NCBI RefSeq assembly: GCF_030272615.1
Contig: NC_081406.1
Location: forward strand, 239,436,422 to 239,496,421
DNA length: 60,000 nucleotides
DNA from: Cryptomeria japonica
Lineage: Eukaryota; Streptophyta; Pinopsida; Cupressales; Cupressaceae
Direction: 5' to 3'
The position numbers and the translations under genes were made by a program. A model generated the notes under the pieces. That model was not told the origin of the DNA. It worked only from the letters and a program-made list of their open reading frames with translations, and made no database searches. This document shows positions 33,526 through 44,883 of this stretch, in pieces. How positions within the stretch are numbered: the stretch's first letter is position 1; each line of letters starts with the position of its first letter.

Positions 33526-34611
33526 TGTTGGCTTGATGATGATTGTAATGAATAACTTCATCATATGTTGTCATTGATGAAACACATACACACACATATA
33601 TTCATATTTTCTACCCATGTGACTTAAAAGTTGTTTATACTACAATCGGTATACTAGAGGTTTATATCTAACCGATACATGGTGACAACCGATATATGCA
33701 TGGAGACAACTAGTGGATATACATAACTCAGTCTCAACTTGAAGAATCCAATGGAGATTATCACAAGAGCATAAAGGATAGATGGTTTATATGTTTAACT
33801 CCAATTGGTATTGTTGTTCCAACCTGTATTCATTGATTATATGATGAGTTATCCTCACTGACAATTTTTGGCAGTATTTTTGTGATGAGTTATGATTGTT
33901 TGACTAGATACACTGCACCTAGGAAATTGTATTATGATTTCTAGAGGTCGACATGAAATCCAAATGTCTATATATTGACATCACTATGAATTATTTTGAA
34001 GGGAAGTGAATGAGATATGTTGTGTGTGAAGGAAAAAGTATTAAGTTACAGAGTATGTTGGTAAAGAAGTGTTGAGTGCACAGAAGAGGATCTATACAAG
34101 CAAGTTGTGCTATTACTAGATCACACTACCTATTGTTATCTAATCATTGCAATAGTTAAATCCCCTAACTGGGTAAGCTCTAACAAGCTTTACTATTCAA
34201 ATCCTTTAACCAGGTGATCCATTAGTTTGGATTCAGAAATTCTCTACCAAGGTTACTCCTAACAGGGTATGACCTTTTACAGGGTATATTTTTTAACTAA
34301 GCTTTGGGATCTTTAATAGGATTCGCTCCTAGTAGAGCACTTTGTAGACCCTAACTGGCTAGTTCTCTATTTCTGCAGATAGTTAACTTGTGAGTCTCAT
34401 CTCACCATGGTTTTTCCCATTTAGGTTTTCCATGTATAAACACTTGTGTTATGGTGGATGTTTCACTTGATGTGGATGCTTTATATCATTTTGGATTGCA
34501 TGCATAGTGTTTAAAAAACTTGTTAAGTATATCTACTGGTCAGTATTTAAAGTAGTATTATTTTTTGTGTCATTGATTCACCCCCCCTCTCAGTGCTTTT
34601 CAAGTCCATCA
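33526..34611 (+). repeat. B 5' LTR (1086 bp)
   Basis: Starts TGTTGGCTTGATGATG and ends CAAGTCCATCA. Aligns with 39830-40916. Contains TATATATT at 33969, GGTTTTTCCC..GGTTTTCCATG at about 34408-34434 and TTCACCCCCCCTCTCAG at 34578. Confidence 0.94.
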
Positions 34612-34612
34612 A

Positions 34613-34626
34613 TTGGTATAAGAGAC
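34613..34626 (+). other. B primer binding site, decayed
   Basis: TTGGTATAAGAGAC, against TTGGTATCAGAGCC for initiator tRNA-Met. Confidence 0.82.
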
Positions 34627-34673
34627 TAACCTCTTTAAAGCCTAATCTCTTGGAAGGAAGCCTTGAAGCTACC

Positions 34674-36029
34674 ATGGGGGATATGAGATACTTTGAGATG
34701 GCTAGAGAGCTTGAAGCTAGTAGAAATAAGCTTGAAACCCTACGGGTCAAATTGAAAGCTTCTCAAGTCAAAAGGAGAGAGATAATTGAACAACTATTGG
34801 AAATATATGATAAGAGTTCTTCAAATGACGCAAATATTGATGCTTTAGCTGAGGAAGTTGAAAAGTTAAATGGTGAAAAGATAAATTTGAGGAGAGAGCT
34901 AGAAAGTTTAACTATGTGCATGAGTCAAGAACTGGAAGCCAGGAGGATAGCTGAAGATCTTATCAAAGAACGAGATCATGAGATTGCCATGATCAAGTGA
35001 GAAAATGCCACTGTACATGAGCATTTGAATGCAAAGAGAGAAGAAAAAGAGAACTTGTATCTAGATCTTGAATTAGCATCATCTCTGAGAGAGAACCTAT
35101 CAAAACATAATGAAGATCTTACCAGGCAGCTCATCGAAGCTAATGAGAAACTGGAAAAGTTAAACAAAAGTTCTACCTTGCTAGATGAATAAATCCAATC
35201 ACAAAGGATGAAAGGTGATACCTCTGGACTTGGTTTTAACACATCTGAGAAAGGAGAATCTTCTGGTACCAAGAGCAACACTCATAAGAACAAATCTGCT
35301 CCTAAGGCCAAAAATCCTACTAGTAAGAAGGTCTTTAAACCTATTTGTTTTGTTTGCCATAAACCTGGTCACATTGCAAATGTTTGTAGAGATAAACCCA
35401 ATTGAAATGCAAGCTACAAGACTAATTCTAGGTATGTGTGCAAGAAATTTAAAGGTTATTGCTTCACATGCAAAATGTATGGACATAGATCAGTTGAATG
35501 TAGATAAGGAGCAAATAATCCTTAACCGCATATGCAACCAAGACCAAATGGAAACTAGATGAGAAATTATGATAACTGGGGTAACATAAACTGGAAAAGA
35601 CCCTAGGACAACAAGTTTAGTCCACTTGAGATGGAAAAGGTAACAAATGTCATTTGAACCATTTGTAACAACTTTGGTCATGTGGCTATGAATTGCAGAA
35701 GAAGAACTGGGAGAGGTAATTCAAGACCTTGGAGATCATCCGGTATGGCCTACTTTCATTGTCATAAACTAAGACACATAGCAAAATTTTTTAGATCCAG
35801 AAAGAGAAAACTGGTTAACCCTTCTAAAGATTAGAAAGGCAAGCAGAAGGTCAATATTGAAGAAACTAGAGAAGAAATGAATCAAATATGGAAAAATAAG
35901 AGTGATGATTCACCTAGAGAAGAAACTATTCCCACTAAGTGTGAAGAATCTTACACCAATGAATTAAGCCTTTTCAATAAGGTTATGGGGAGCATAATGG
36001 TAAACCTACCACTAGACCCCTTGAAATGA
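34674..36029 (+). pseudogene. B ORF1: coiled-coil plus four CCHC knuckles (gag-like)
   Basis: ATG 34674 (MGDMRYFEMARELEAS) was chosen because F starts at the same residues. Residues 1-170 are a charged coiled coil (ELETLRVKLKASQ; LNGEKINLRRELESLT). A spaced array of zinc knuckles follows: CFVCHKPGHIANVC (35352), CFTCKMYGHRSVEC (35462), TICNNFGHVAMNC with the first Cys now a stop (about 35655) and YFHCHKLRHIAKFF (35755, first and last Cys lost). About eight stops. Ends LPLDPLK at 36029. Probably an RNA-binding particle protein. No copia capsid signature. Confidence 0.85.
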
Positions 36030-36430
36030 ATGAGCGGTAAGAGAATTTGATTGCATGAAATTTCGACAACTCTTTGTCAATTTGTTATCAATTGGTTTTA
36101 CATCTATATATCTTTGAGCGGTATAATTAGGGTTTGTAACCCTAATGAGCGAGCATTTAATACAGTAGGTAAAAAGGATAAATGTGAGGTTTTACTTTAT
36201 TTTTACCCTAACGCATATGAGAAAGAATTTTTGAGTGCTTGTAGAGCTAAGAAAAGATTGTTAGCTGATTTTAGTCGAAGCTGTATTGTGATTTGATTGA
36301 TCAAGCTGATTTGAAGGTTTGTGAAGATTGAACTGGTGTGCACTTGAGTATTCAAATGGTAAATGAGGCAGCACATGTGAAATAAGGTATTTCTTTGAAA
36401 AATCCTACTTCAAATCTAGTTTATCTGGAA
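36030..36430 (+). other. B spacer between ORF1 and ORF2
   Basis: About 400 bp without a gene. The corresponding gap in F is about 425 bp and in E about 310 bp, so the layout is conserved. Confidence 0.65.
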
Positions 36431-39400
36431 TGGCATTGTCTTCTAAATCAGTAGAGAAATTGATGATTACATCTGAACCTATGGAAGTTGTAAAGGCAGA
36501 ACGAATTATGTCTTATAATGCTTTATCACAAATTCCTAGTGGTATCATAGTGAAAGGAGATTTGTCCAACTAAATTGATTGCAAGATTGAGGATTTAGGA
36601 TCATTGTCAATATATTCTCAGTTGAAATCCCTTTGCGATGAAAATGGAAAGATTCAAATAGAATATATTAGGGTTTATGAGAAAGGTTTTCATAACGCAA
36701 CTTACTTTCTTGAATATTTTGAAGAGGAACATATCCAAATTATTTTGAGTCATGTTCATGGGGAAAACATGTATTTGGAAAGGACAAGGAAGCTATTCAA
36801 GATGTAACTAGTTTTAACTCAACCAGTAAAGTACCTAAGTTGAGGCATATTTCAAAAGAGATAGTAAACACTCTAACCAGATCAACCTCTAATGGGCATA
36901 CCTTTTCTATCAATAACATCAAGGACCCAATAGTAAAGTTAGCAGCTATGGCTATAGGCTGCCGAATATTTCATTTGAGTCGAATGAAAAGTGTTCCATC
37001 TACAGGGGTGCATACTGCTTACAGAATGGTAGCTAAAAATTCTAATTATGACCTATGTGAGGCCATAAGGAGCCAATTATTGTTGAATCTTTAGTCTATC
37101 AAGAAGAATAGCAGTCAAAAGGTTAAATTTGTACAGTTGTTGATCAGTCTATTCTTTTATTTCCAGAATTTCCTATTGGGAATTGGTGATCTTAAATTGT
37201 CTAAGGATCTACAGGTATCTACCCAGATTAAGAAAAACATCAAGGCTATAAGGAATACCTTCTCTGCTGCAATGAATAAATACTTCAATGAATTTCAAAA
37301 GAAAATGAGTATAAGAGTAAGATTGCCTAAGGATATGGTAAAACACTTTTCTAAGGACATTATTTTTTACAGTTACCACTGATCTCTATTTGATGGAGGC
37401 TATTGAGCCTAGAGAAGAAGAAATAGAAGATATGAGCTATGAATTCAACTATGACTTATTGATCGGTTATGCCAATAACTTGTTGGTATATCCAGTGGAT
37501 AAAAAGAGGGCAAAACTGGATACAGTTGAAGTTCAGAATGCACAAGCTGAAACCAGTAGTGTTCCTACCATAAGTGGTAAAGGTAAGAAGAAGAAGGCTA
37601 AGATATCAGCTCCAGTGATAAAAAGTACAAGAGTGACATGAAGTGTCAAAACCGAAAAGGAACTAGAACCTAAGGTTTACATGAAAGAGGAGACAACATC
37701 AAAGAAGAGAGATTGGAAACTAATTCTGCAAGAAGAATATGAAGATAATGATACTAAGGAGGAACCCAAGAAGATGAAAGCAACTGGTAAAATATCCAAA
37801 CCAAAGAAGAATGTGCCAAAGGAAACTGTGCCTATTAATGTCTTAACTTACAAGCTTGAGACTATCTTTGAGAGAACAATGAAGAAATTAGGAAGAAACT
37901 GATTTGATAATGTCAAAGAACATTTTGATTCATTCAATGAAGATTAAAAGGAGAAAATTATTCAACAGGTAATCAATTATTTGTGCCATTATAATAGATT
38001 ACCTCATGATCTTGTAAAGGACATCTCTACTTCCTTGTATACTATTATTTTGAATAAATGGGAGGAAGTTGTAAAGAAAGAAAAATGAATTATAGATAAT
38101 ATATTTGTACAATATATTCCTAATTTGTCAAAGGATGAACTAATTGTATTGGTTGATGAGTACAAAGTTCAATTTTCTTTCAAGGCAAGAAGATTTAAGT
38201 TACTAAGTGGAAAGGTGAAAACTATTGAGACTGAGACTAATCAGATTGCTTGTAACATCCAACAGATGGAAGAGATTATTCATTCTTCTAAGGATGAGAA
38301 AGATATTGTTGATATACCCCTAAAGTGGATGAGCTTGTGTAAGCTGATGTTGTGTATCTCGTCTATGAGAAGGATGACAGTATTATCCAATGGGTCATAC
38401 TTATTGATGATATTCAGGATACAATTGATCTATCTGGAAACATCATTGTACTAGATATACGACCACCTGAAATCACGAATTCATAGGTTACTTCAGTTGA
38501 GAAACCGACAACTCAACTAGGAGTGGATATTCCACTTGCAAAGAAACAACCAATGAAACCCCAATTGCCACTAGTTTCATAGGACATTCAGAAGGAATCT
38601 GATGCAAAATTTGATACACAGCTTTTTGAGCAGGAAACGAAGAAGGAACAAGAGAAAGAGGAGATTGTTAAGGTAACAACCTCTGAACTGGTAACATCAT
38701 TAGTCATACAATAGACTGATGAAGATGATGATGACTCACTAGGCATCTCAAGACCTATAATTTTAATAATATGAGTGCATCTCAAATGATGAAGATTGCA
38801 ATTGTCATGCAATCTAGGGCACACAAGAAGAGACCTAAAGAACAAAGAATGGAAGCAGAAACCATTCAAAATGTTGTAGACATTCAAACAAATATACTAC
38901 CAGAAACAACTACAAGGAATCTGACAACACCTATTAGCAAACTTGGTCAATTGGTTTCTAATGCATCTAACCAAATTAAGTCCCTTGAAGAAGCAACATA
39001 AATTTATGCTGAGAAGAGTTACAAGAAGAAACGTGGAGAGAAACTTATGAAAGAGATTGATATAGGAAACCTTTCTCTATCTCTTAATAAATATTTATTA
39101 AGACAAGTTATTGAAACAAGAGGGAAATATCTTGCATCTACTTCTAATGTTTCATTCTTTTATGCTGATATCAATAACAAGCGAACTAAAACTAAGAAAG
39201 AGCTAGAAAATATATGCAATGCATATGTACCACTTCAAGATTCTATTTTTTCTTTTAGAAAATTTGTGGATGATTTGCACAATAGGTTAGATACCTATGA
39301 TCTTGAGAAAGCAAAAATACTCTGATCACTGAAGGAATTGAAGAGTCTATACACATCCCAAGTGGACATACTGAAAAGAGCCTACAAGAATGCAGAAGCT

Positions 39401-39520
39401 ATTTTAGCTACTCCAGAAATATGTACACTTGATTCCATGGAAGAGTTCCATACTCAGATTATGTCTACACTTGAGTTCACTAAGAAATTGTTGGAGACAT
39501 GGGAACATGCTTTATCTTAG
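36431..39520 (+). pseudogene. B ORF2: large unrecognised retroelement protein
   Basis: ATG 36431 (MALSSKSVEKLMI) matches F; stop at 39518. About 1030 codons with at least three frame changes and many stops. Landmarks: SLSIYSQLKSLCDENGK; IILSHVHGENMYLE (36745); IVNTLTRSTSNGHTFSINN; RIFHLSRMKSVPS; AYRMVAKNSNYDLCEAIRSQ; YFNEFQKKMSIRVRLPKDMV (37280); EDMSYEFNYDLLIGYANNLL; Lys-rich EEPKKMKATG; a second charged half; and a helical C-terminus (KTKKELENICNAYVPLQDS; DDLHNRLDTYDLEKAK). No enzyme motif known to me. Roles worth testing include an accessory structural or targeting protein. Confidence 0.83.
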
Positions 39521-39814
39521 TTGAAGAGGAACTTTAATGACATTTTTATGAGGCTTCCAAATGCATGAATCTTGATTATGTTTTTCAAGTTTTTTGTATA
39601 TGTAAAACATTTTGATACAAATTTTCTATATATATATATATATATTGCTTTTCAATTTGGCATTGTTGTCAAAGAGGGACTAGAAATATGTGTGTGTTTT
39701 GAAAATTTTGTATGTTGCATGTAGTAACAGGGAGTATGTGTATATGCATATAATTTTTTTTTGTAAGCACACTTAGCGGTATTGTTGTAAAATTTTCTAA
39801 GTGTTGCCATCAAT
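39521..39814 (+). other. B 3' non-coding region with (TA)n and accessory PPT
   Basis: A TA microsatellite occupies about 39627-39645. GGCATTGTTGTCAAAGAGGG at 39658 parallels the accessory PPT of A2 and D. Otherwise nothing seen. Confidence 0.7.
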
Positions 39815-39829
39815 ACCAAAGGGGGAGAT
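39815..39829 (+). other. B polypurine tract
   Basis: ACCAAAGGGGGAGAT precedes the 3' LTR. Confidence 0.92.
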
Positions 39830-40916
39830 TATTGGCTTGATAATAATTGTAATGAAGAACTTCATCATATGTTGTCATTGATGAAACACATACACACACA
39901 TATGTTCATATTGTCTATCGGTGTGACTTCAAAGTTGTTTATACTACAACCAGTATACTAGAGGTTTATATCTAATCGGTACACGGTGACAACCGGTATA
40001 TGCATGGAGACAACTAGTGGATATATATAACTCGGTGTCGACTTGAAGAATCTAGCAGAGATTATCACAAGAGCATCAAGGATAAATGGTTTATATGTTT
40101 AACTCCAATAGGTATTGTTGTTCCAACCGGTATGCATTGATTATGTGATGAGTTATCCTCACCGATAATTTTTGGTGGTATTTTTGTGATGAGTTATGAT
40201 TGTTTTACCAGATACACTACACCTAGAAAATTGTGTTATGATTGCTAGAGGCCAACATGAAATCCAAATGTCTATATATTAACATCAATATGAATTTTTT
40301 TGAAGAGAAGTGAAGGAGATATGTTATGTGTGAAGGAAGAAGTATTAAGTTGCAGAGTATGTTGGTAAAGAAGTGTTGAGTGCATAAAAGAGGATCTATA
40401 CAAGCAAGTTGTGCTATTACTAGATCACACTACCTGTTATTTTCTAATCACTGCAACAGTAAAATCCCCTAACCAGGTAAGCTCTAACAAGATTTACTGT
40501 TCAAATCCTCTAACTAGGTGATCCATTAGTTTGGATTCATAAATGCTCTACTGAGGTTACTCCTACCAGGGTAGTACCTTTTACAGGGTATAGCTTTTAA
40601 ATAAGCTTTGGGATCTTCCTCAGGATTCGCTCCTACTAGAGCTCTTTGTAGACCCTAGCCGGTCAGTTATCTATTTCTGTAGATAGTTAACTTGTGAGCC
40701 CCATCTCACTATGATTTTTCCCATTTAGGTTTTCCATGTATAAAAAGTTGTGTTATGGTGGATGTTTTACTTGTTTTGGATGCTTTTATATCATTCTGAA
40801 TTGCATGCATAGTGTTTAACAAACTTGTTAAGTATATCTACCGATCGGTGTTTAAAGTAGTATTATTTTTGGTGTCACTGATTCACCCCCCCTCTCAGTG
40901 CTTTTCAAGTCCATTA
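39830..40916 (+). repeat. B 3' LTR (1087 bp)
   Basis: Starts TATTGGCTTGATAATA (TG changed to TA) and ends AAGTCCATTA (CA changed to TA), then ATCAT. Otherwise aligns with the 5' copy. Confidence 0.93.
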
Positions 40917-40921
40917 ATCAT

Positions 40922-41796
40922 TGACATGCATTCATTCTCATCAATAGACTTAGATTCATCTTCCTTAGACAACTTACATCCTATAACCATTGGTGTCCTA
41001 ACTGGTTTATAGTCACTCATGCCAAATGTCTTGAAGACCTCTTTCACATACTTAGATTGTGCAATGAAAATACCATTCTTCATTTGTTGTATCTGCAAGC
41101 CTATGAAAAAAATTATCTCCCCTACTTAACACATTTCAAACTCATTTTTCATTTCATCTACAAAACTATTGCTCATGACATCATTACCTCCAAATATGAT
41201 ATCATCAAGAAATACTTCATTGACCAGTATTTCATCTCCTTCAGATTTGAGATATATGTTACTATCATCACTAGTTCTTAGAAACCCTATCTTCATCAGA
41301 TGTGTATGAAGCCTTTCATACCATGCTCTAGGTTCTTTCTTTAATCCATATAAATCCTTATGCAATCTACATACCATGTCTTTCTCATCAGTCAAAGCAT
41401 TACCATTTAGTAGCACAATTTATACTTCTTCTTCTAGTATCGCATTCAAAAATGTAGACTTAACATCCATCTGGTATATCTTGAATTTCATATGGGTTGT
41501 AAATGCAAATAAAGTTCTGACACCTTCCACTCTTATTACTAGTGCAATTTTTTTTCCGTAATCTTCTCCTTCTTCTTGTGCATAACCCTTACAAACCAGC
41601 CTAGCCTTGTTGCGAACTACAACACCATCTTCATTCAACTTGTTCCTGAATACCCATTTAGTACCTATTACATTTTTTTTTACCAGTCCGAGTACTAGGG
41701 TCCAAGTGTTGTTCTTCTCAATTTGATCCAATTCCTCCTTCATAGCTTTAACCCAATGATCATCACCAAATGCTTCCTTAGCAATTCTTGGTTCAA
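40922..41796 (-). pseudogene. C reverse transcriptase
   Basis: Read leftward from the D insertion: [66 protein letters not shown] (about 41460), a frame change, then LYGLKKEPRAWYERL (about 41330) and VFLDDIIFGGND (YVDD box with Y to F and V to L, about 41200). The tail has KYVKEVFKTFGM and ends at the B insertion with SIDENEC. Two aspartates of the box are kept. A few stops and one shift. Confidence 0.9.
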
Positions 41797-41801
41797 TGGT
41801 G

Positions 41802-43291
41802 TGTTGCCATTTCAATAAAGTTTGTTATGAGGATATTGAGAAGGTTGTTGGATATTGTTGATATAACTGATAAAGGATAATTACTGTCTTAATATTAATT
41901 TATCATTGATGTCAAGCAATTGATTTTTTGATTTAGTATAATGTTGCCATATCTTAATGTGTATGTTGATGAGTATAAAGATTTCGGTAAGTAACACAGA
42001 AAGAGTGAGAATGAAGGGGAGTAATAAGTTATTCAATGGGCAACTATTACCGAGTTAGACAGTGATGAGAGTTTGTTGTTTTGATTATTTTGATATTCTA
42101 TATATGAGTATTCGAAGACTGAACAAGAAGGAGAAAAGATTTCAAGCAATAGAATGAGTAAAGGTTTGATACTGTTCTATGTTACCGAGCAAGAAGCTAG
42201 TCAGTAAACACTAAGGATATTGATAATAGTTAAAGAAGGCAGAATGTCTACCGAGTAAAGTTCAGTATTAACCGAGTAACAATCGAGCAGTAACAGAACA
42301 CATTGGATGAATAAATGCATTATTAATTGAATGATACCAATGAGATAGAGATTTCTAAATGATTGGTATTTCATGCAAGAAATTTGTTGAGGATCTACGA
42401 CAATGAAAATACAAGAGTTAGATCTACAGTGTAGATTGAATGGTCATAACCTAGCACAAGTACCAAGGAAGGAATACAAATTCCAAGGTGAGATAAAATG
42501 TTTTTCAGATGGAAGGATTCAATGAACCTAGCCAAGTATGATGATCTGATGGCTAAGATTGATCATGGGAAATGTGATCAAGGAGATTAAGCAGTTAGGA
42601 ATTGATTATAAATAAGGAATTGTTGATAAACAAGTAAGCAGGCAAATAGAAGAATAGTGATGCTGTTGTAGTGATCACTGAGCATAGAAGATTGAAGATT
42701 TGATTGTAGAATAGATTGAGAAGCCTAGCAAGGAGCAAGCTAAGTCTTATGACAAGATTATTTTGAGCACATAGAGTCTACTTTAACATTTCAGATGTGA
42801 AGTTGCAGATATATTTTATTACTATTATTTATTTTGTAAGTGACAGGAAGTCTCTTAACCGAGTGGACCTAATAGTCTTATTTGCAAATCCTCTAGAAAG
42901 GTAACATTCTGAATGAGTGTTTGAAATCCTTTGACAAGGTCACTTCTAACAAAGTGCAAGATTCTAACAGATCTGACGGAAATCCCTTAACCGGGTTAGA
43001 TCTAGCAATGTGTTTATGTAATCTGTAACAAGATTGGCTTTTAACTGAGCATACTCTAGAAGGGTATATTTCTTAGTGGGTTTGAAATCCCACAGTGGTT
43101 TTTCCCTATTTGGGTTTCCATGTTAAATCTAGTGTTAAATGTGTTGTGATGTTTTAAGTTTATCAGTTTATGAGTTTGAATAATTTATAGTCATAATTGC
43201 ATATCAAGTAAGTCTACCATGGTTGAATCTGATGAATATATTGTAGATTATTGTTTGTAAGATTCACCCCCCCCCTCTCATCTAACTAACA
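41802..43291 (+). repeat. D 5' LTR (1490 bp)
   Basis: Starts TGTTGCCATTTCAATAAAG and ends CATCTAACTAACA. TATA box TATAAATA at 42607-42614. The block GTGGTTTTTCCCTATTTGGG at about 43095 is shared with A2. Confidence 0.94.
42607..42614 (+). promoter_or_regulatory. D LTR TATA box (TATAAATA)
   Basis: GATTATAAATAAGG, conserved at 55026-55033 in the 3' LTR and at the matching place in A2. Confidence 0.68.
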
Positions 43292-43293
43292 AT

Positions 43294-43310
43294 TGGTATC
43301 AGAGCTTTGG
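43294..43310 (+). other. D primer binding site (initiator tRNA-Met)
   Basis: TGGTATCAGAGCTTTGG. The first 12 bases are the exact plant initiator-Met primer site. Confidence 0.93.
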
Positions 43311-43354
43311 AATCTAGAAGAAAAGTTTAAAGGTACTTGAGGCAAGATCTGGAG

Positions 43355-43895
43355 ATGTATAAAAGGGATGCACCAAAGCTGAACAAGTCGAGTTTGTCCA
43401 CATGGTATAAAAGGATGAAGATGCACTTATCAGGAATTGGAGAATATGCAACATATTATCTGGAGAATGATTAGATTGCACCTAGCACCTACCCAATGAC
43501 AATGGAAGAGATAAAGGCAAAGCAAGAACATATTCAAGAAATGATTGAAATAACATCAACATTGATTGACTCAGAGTTTAATGATCTAGAAGGCTACAAT
43601 GATGCCAAAGAAATGTGGAATAAGCTTATATCTGTGTATGGTGATGATGAACATGTTCAGCGAGCAAAAGTAGATAGTCTAAGAGGTCAACTTGAATCCA
43701 TCAGAATGAATGAAGGTGAGAGAATTATCCAATATAGTACAAGGTTAAAGGAAACTATCAATCAAATCAAAGGAGCAGGAGGAACTATTGAAGAAAAGGA
43801 TGTAACAAGTAAGTTTCTTAGAACACTTCTACCTGCTTATGCCATTAGAGTCTCTACAATTAATGAATTAAGGTCTATACCAAACATGCTAGTCT
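43355..43895 (+). pseudogene. D gag, N-terminal part (before E)
   Basis: ATG 43355 (MYKRDAPKLNKS). Reads to a TAG at 43474, then stays open from 43496 with EEIKAKQEHIQEMIEIT, EFNDLEGYNDAKEMWNKLI, GERIIQYSTRLKETINQIK and LRTLLPAYAIRV. E enters after the codons for LVSL and the frame resumes at 50360 without loss. Confidence 0.92.
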
Positions 43896-43900
43896 CCTTG
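43896..43900. repeat. Target site duplication of E, left copy (CCTTG)
   Basis: CCTTG precedes TGTTAGG and is repeated at 50355-50359 after ATGCCAACA. Confidence 0.96.
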
Positions 43901-44667
43901 TGTTAGGATTCCCACAGATACTGAGAGGTGGGGGTGAATCAATATCTCACTGGTAATTAGAATTTCTCAACTTAAAACATGCAGAACATATTATAACAGT
44001 GTACCGGTATGCAAGAAATAATGCAATAAACATAAATGAAAGAAACCACATGAAAATCAAACCATAACACAATGATTTAACAAGGAAACCTGGTGTGGGA
44101 AAAACCTCAGTGGGATTTGTGACCCACAATATTCACTTACTAGCCAATAAGAGAATATTACTTACAAGAGGGGCCTGCACATGCAGGAAGGCCAAGTGCC
44201 TGGAGCTCACTGCTCAAATGGGAAGTCTCACTGACTTACAATGTGGATTATACAAATCCAATAACTTGTACTACTTTACAATAGCATCTTCAATGCCAGA
44301 TTCAGTACCAGTTTTTGCTTTGTTCTTTACATATACCCCTTAACCTATATTTCGCATAATAGGTCTACCTTATTTCTTCTCTCCATCATTTTGAAATGTC
44401 TACAATGATCTCTCATATATAAGAGTAGTTTTACAACTTTCCAAGTCGCCTTACAAAGTTTTTACAATAATAAACAAAATATAATATATCAAAAATCTTG
44501 TTGGCCTCTGTGTCGGTATGCTTCCTTTCTCTGTCAGTGCCGGTGTAGAGTGTGATCTGTTGATGCTGGTGTAATGCCTTGCCGGTGCCATAGGATTGTA
44601 CGGTTTCCATCAATGACAAAACCTTCAATCAACTTCAATGTCTCATTAGAGTGTGCATATGCCAACA
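43901..44667 (-). repeat. E 3' LTR (767 bp)
   Basis: Plus strand TGTTAGGATTCCC ... ATATGCCAACA. Palindrome CCTGCA-CA-TGCAGG at 44174-44187. By eye roughly 95% like the right copy. Confidence 0.95.
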
Positions 44668-44883
44668 ATCTCCCCCTTTGGCATTGATGGCAACACTCAT
44701 GAGAAAATTCAAAAGTGTATCCAAAAACTTGTTATCCAAAAATGTGTTACCAAAAAAGATATTACCAAAAATGTGTGCTCCCCCTGAGCATATGATTCCT
44801 GTGCTATTAGATTTTCTCATACCACTACTCCCCCTTTGGCATCAATGACAAAGGTTGTCAAGATGTCAGTAGAGTTTGTAGTT
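44668..44883 (-). other. E polypurine tract and 3' non-coding region
   Basis: The PPT at 44668-44683 reads TGCCAAAGGGGGAGAT on the minus strand. A second copy (minus strand TTGATGCCAAAGGGGGAG) lies near 44829-44845, as in A2 and B. Confidence 0.85.

Larger units (their letters stand above)
33526..40916 (+). mobile_element. Element B: complete pol-less LTR retrotransposon carrying ORF1 and ORF2
   Basis: 7.4 kb in all: 5' LTR 33526-34611, primer site, ORF1 34674-36029, ORF2 36431-39520, 3' region, PPT, 3' LTR 39830-40916 and ATCAT duplication. It is the only ORF1-ORF2 copy in the window with all parts in one piece, and the reference for reading F. No protease, integrase, RT or RNase H motif in any frame. 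Both ORFs are broken by stops and shifts, so this copy is dead, but the intact terminal parts show it was mobilised. Confidence 0.93.

Noticed and set aside
39627-39645. TA microsatellite as an origin or regulatory site
   Set aside because: A short simple repeat in a retroelement 3' region; nothing supports a function.
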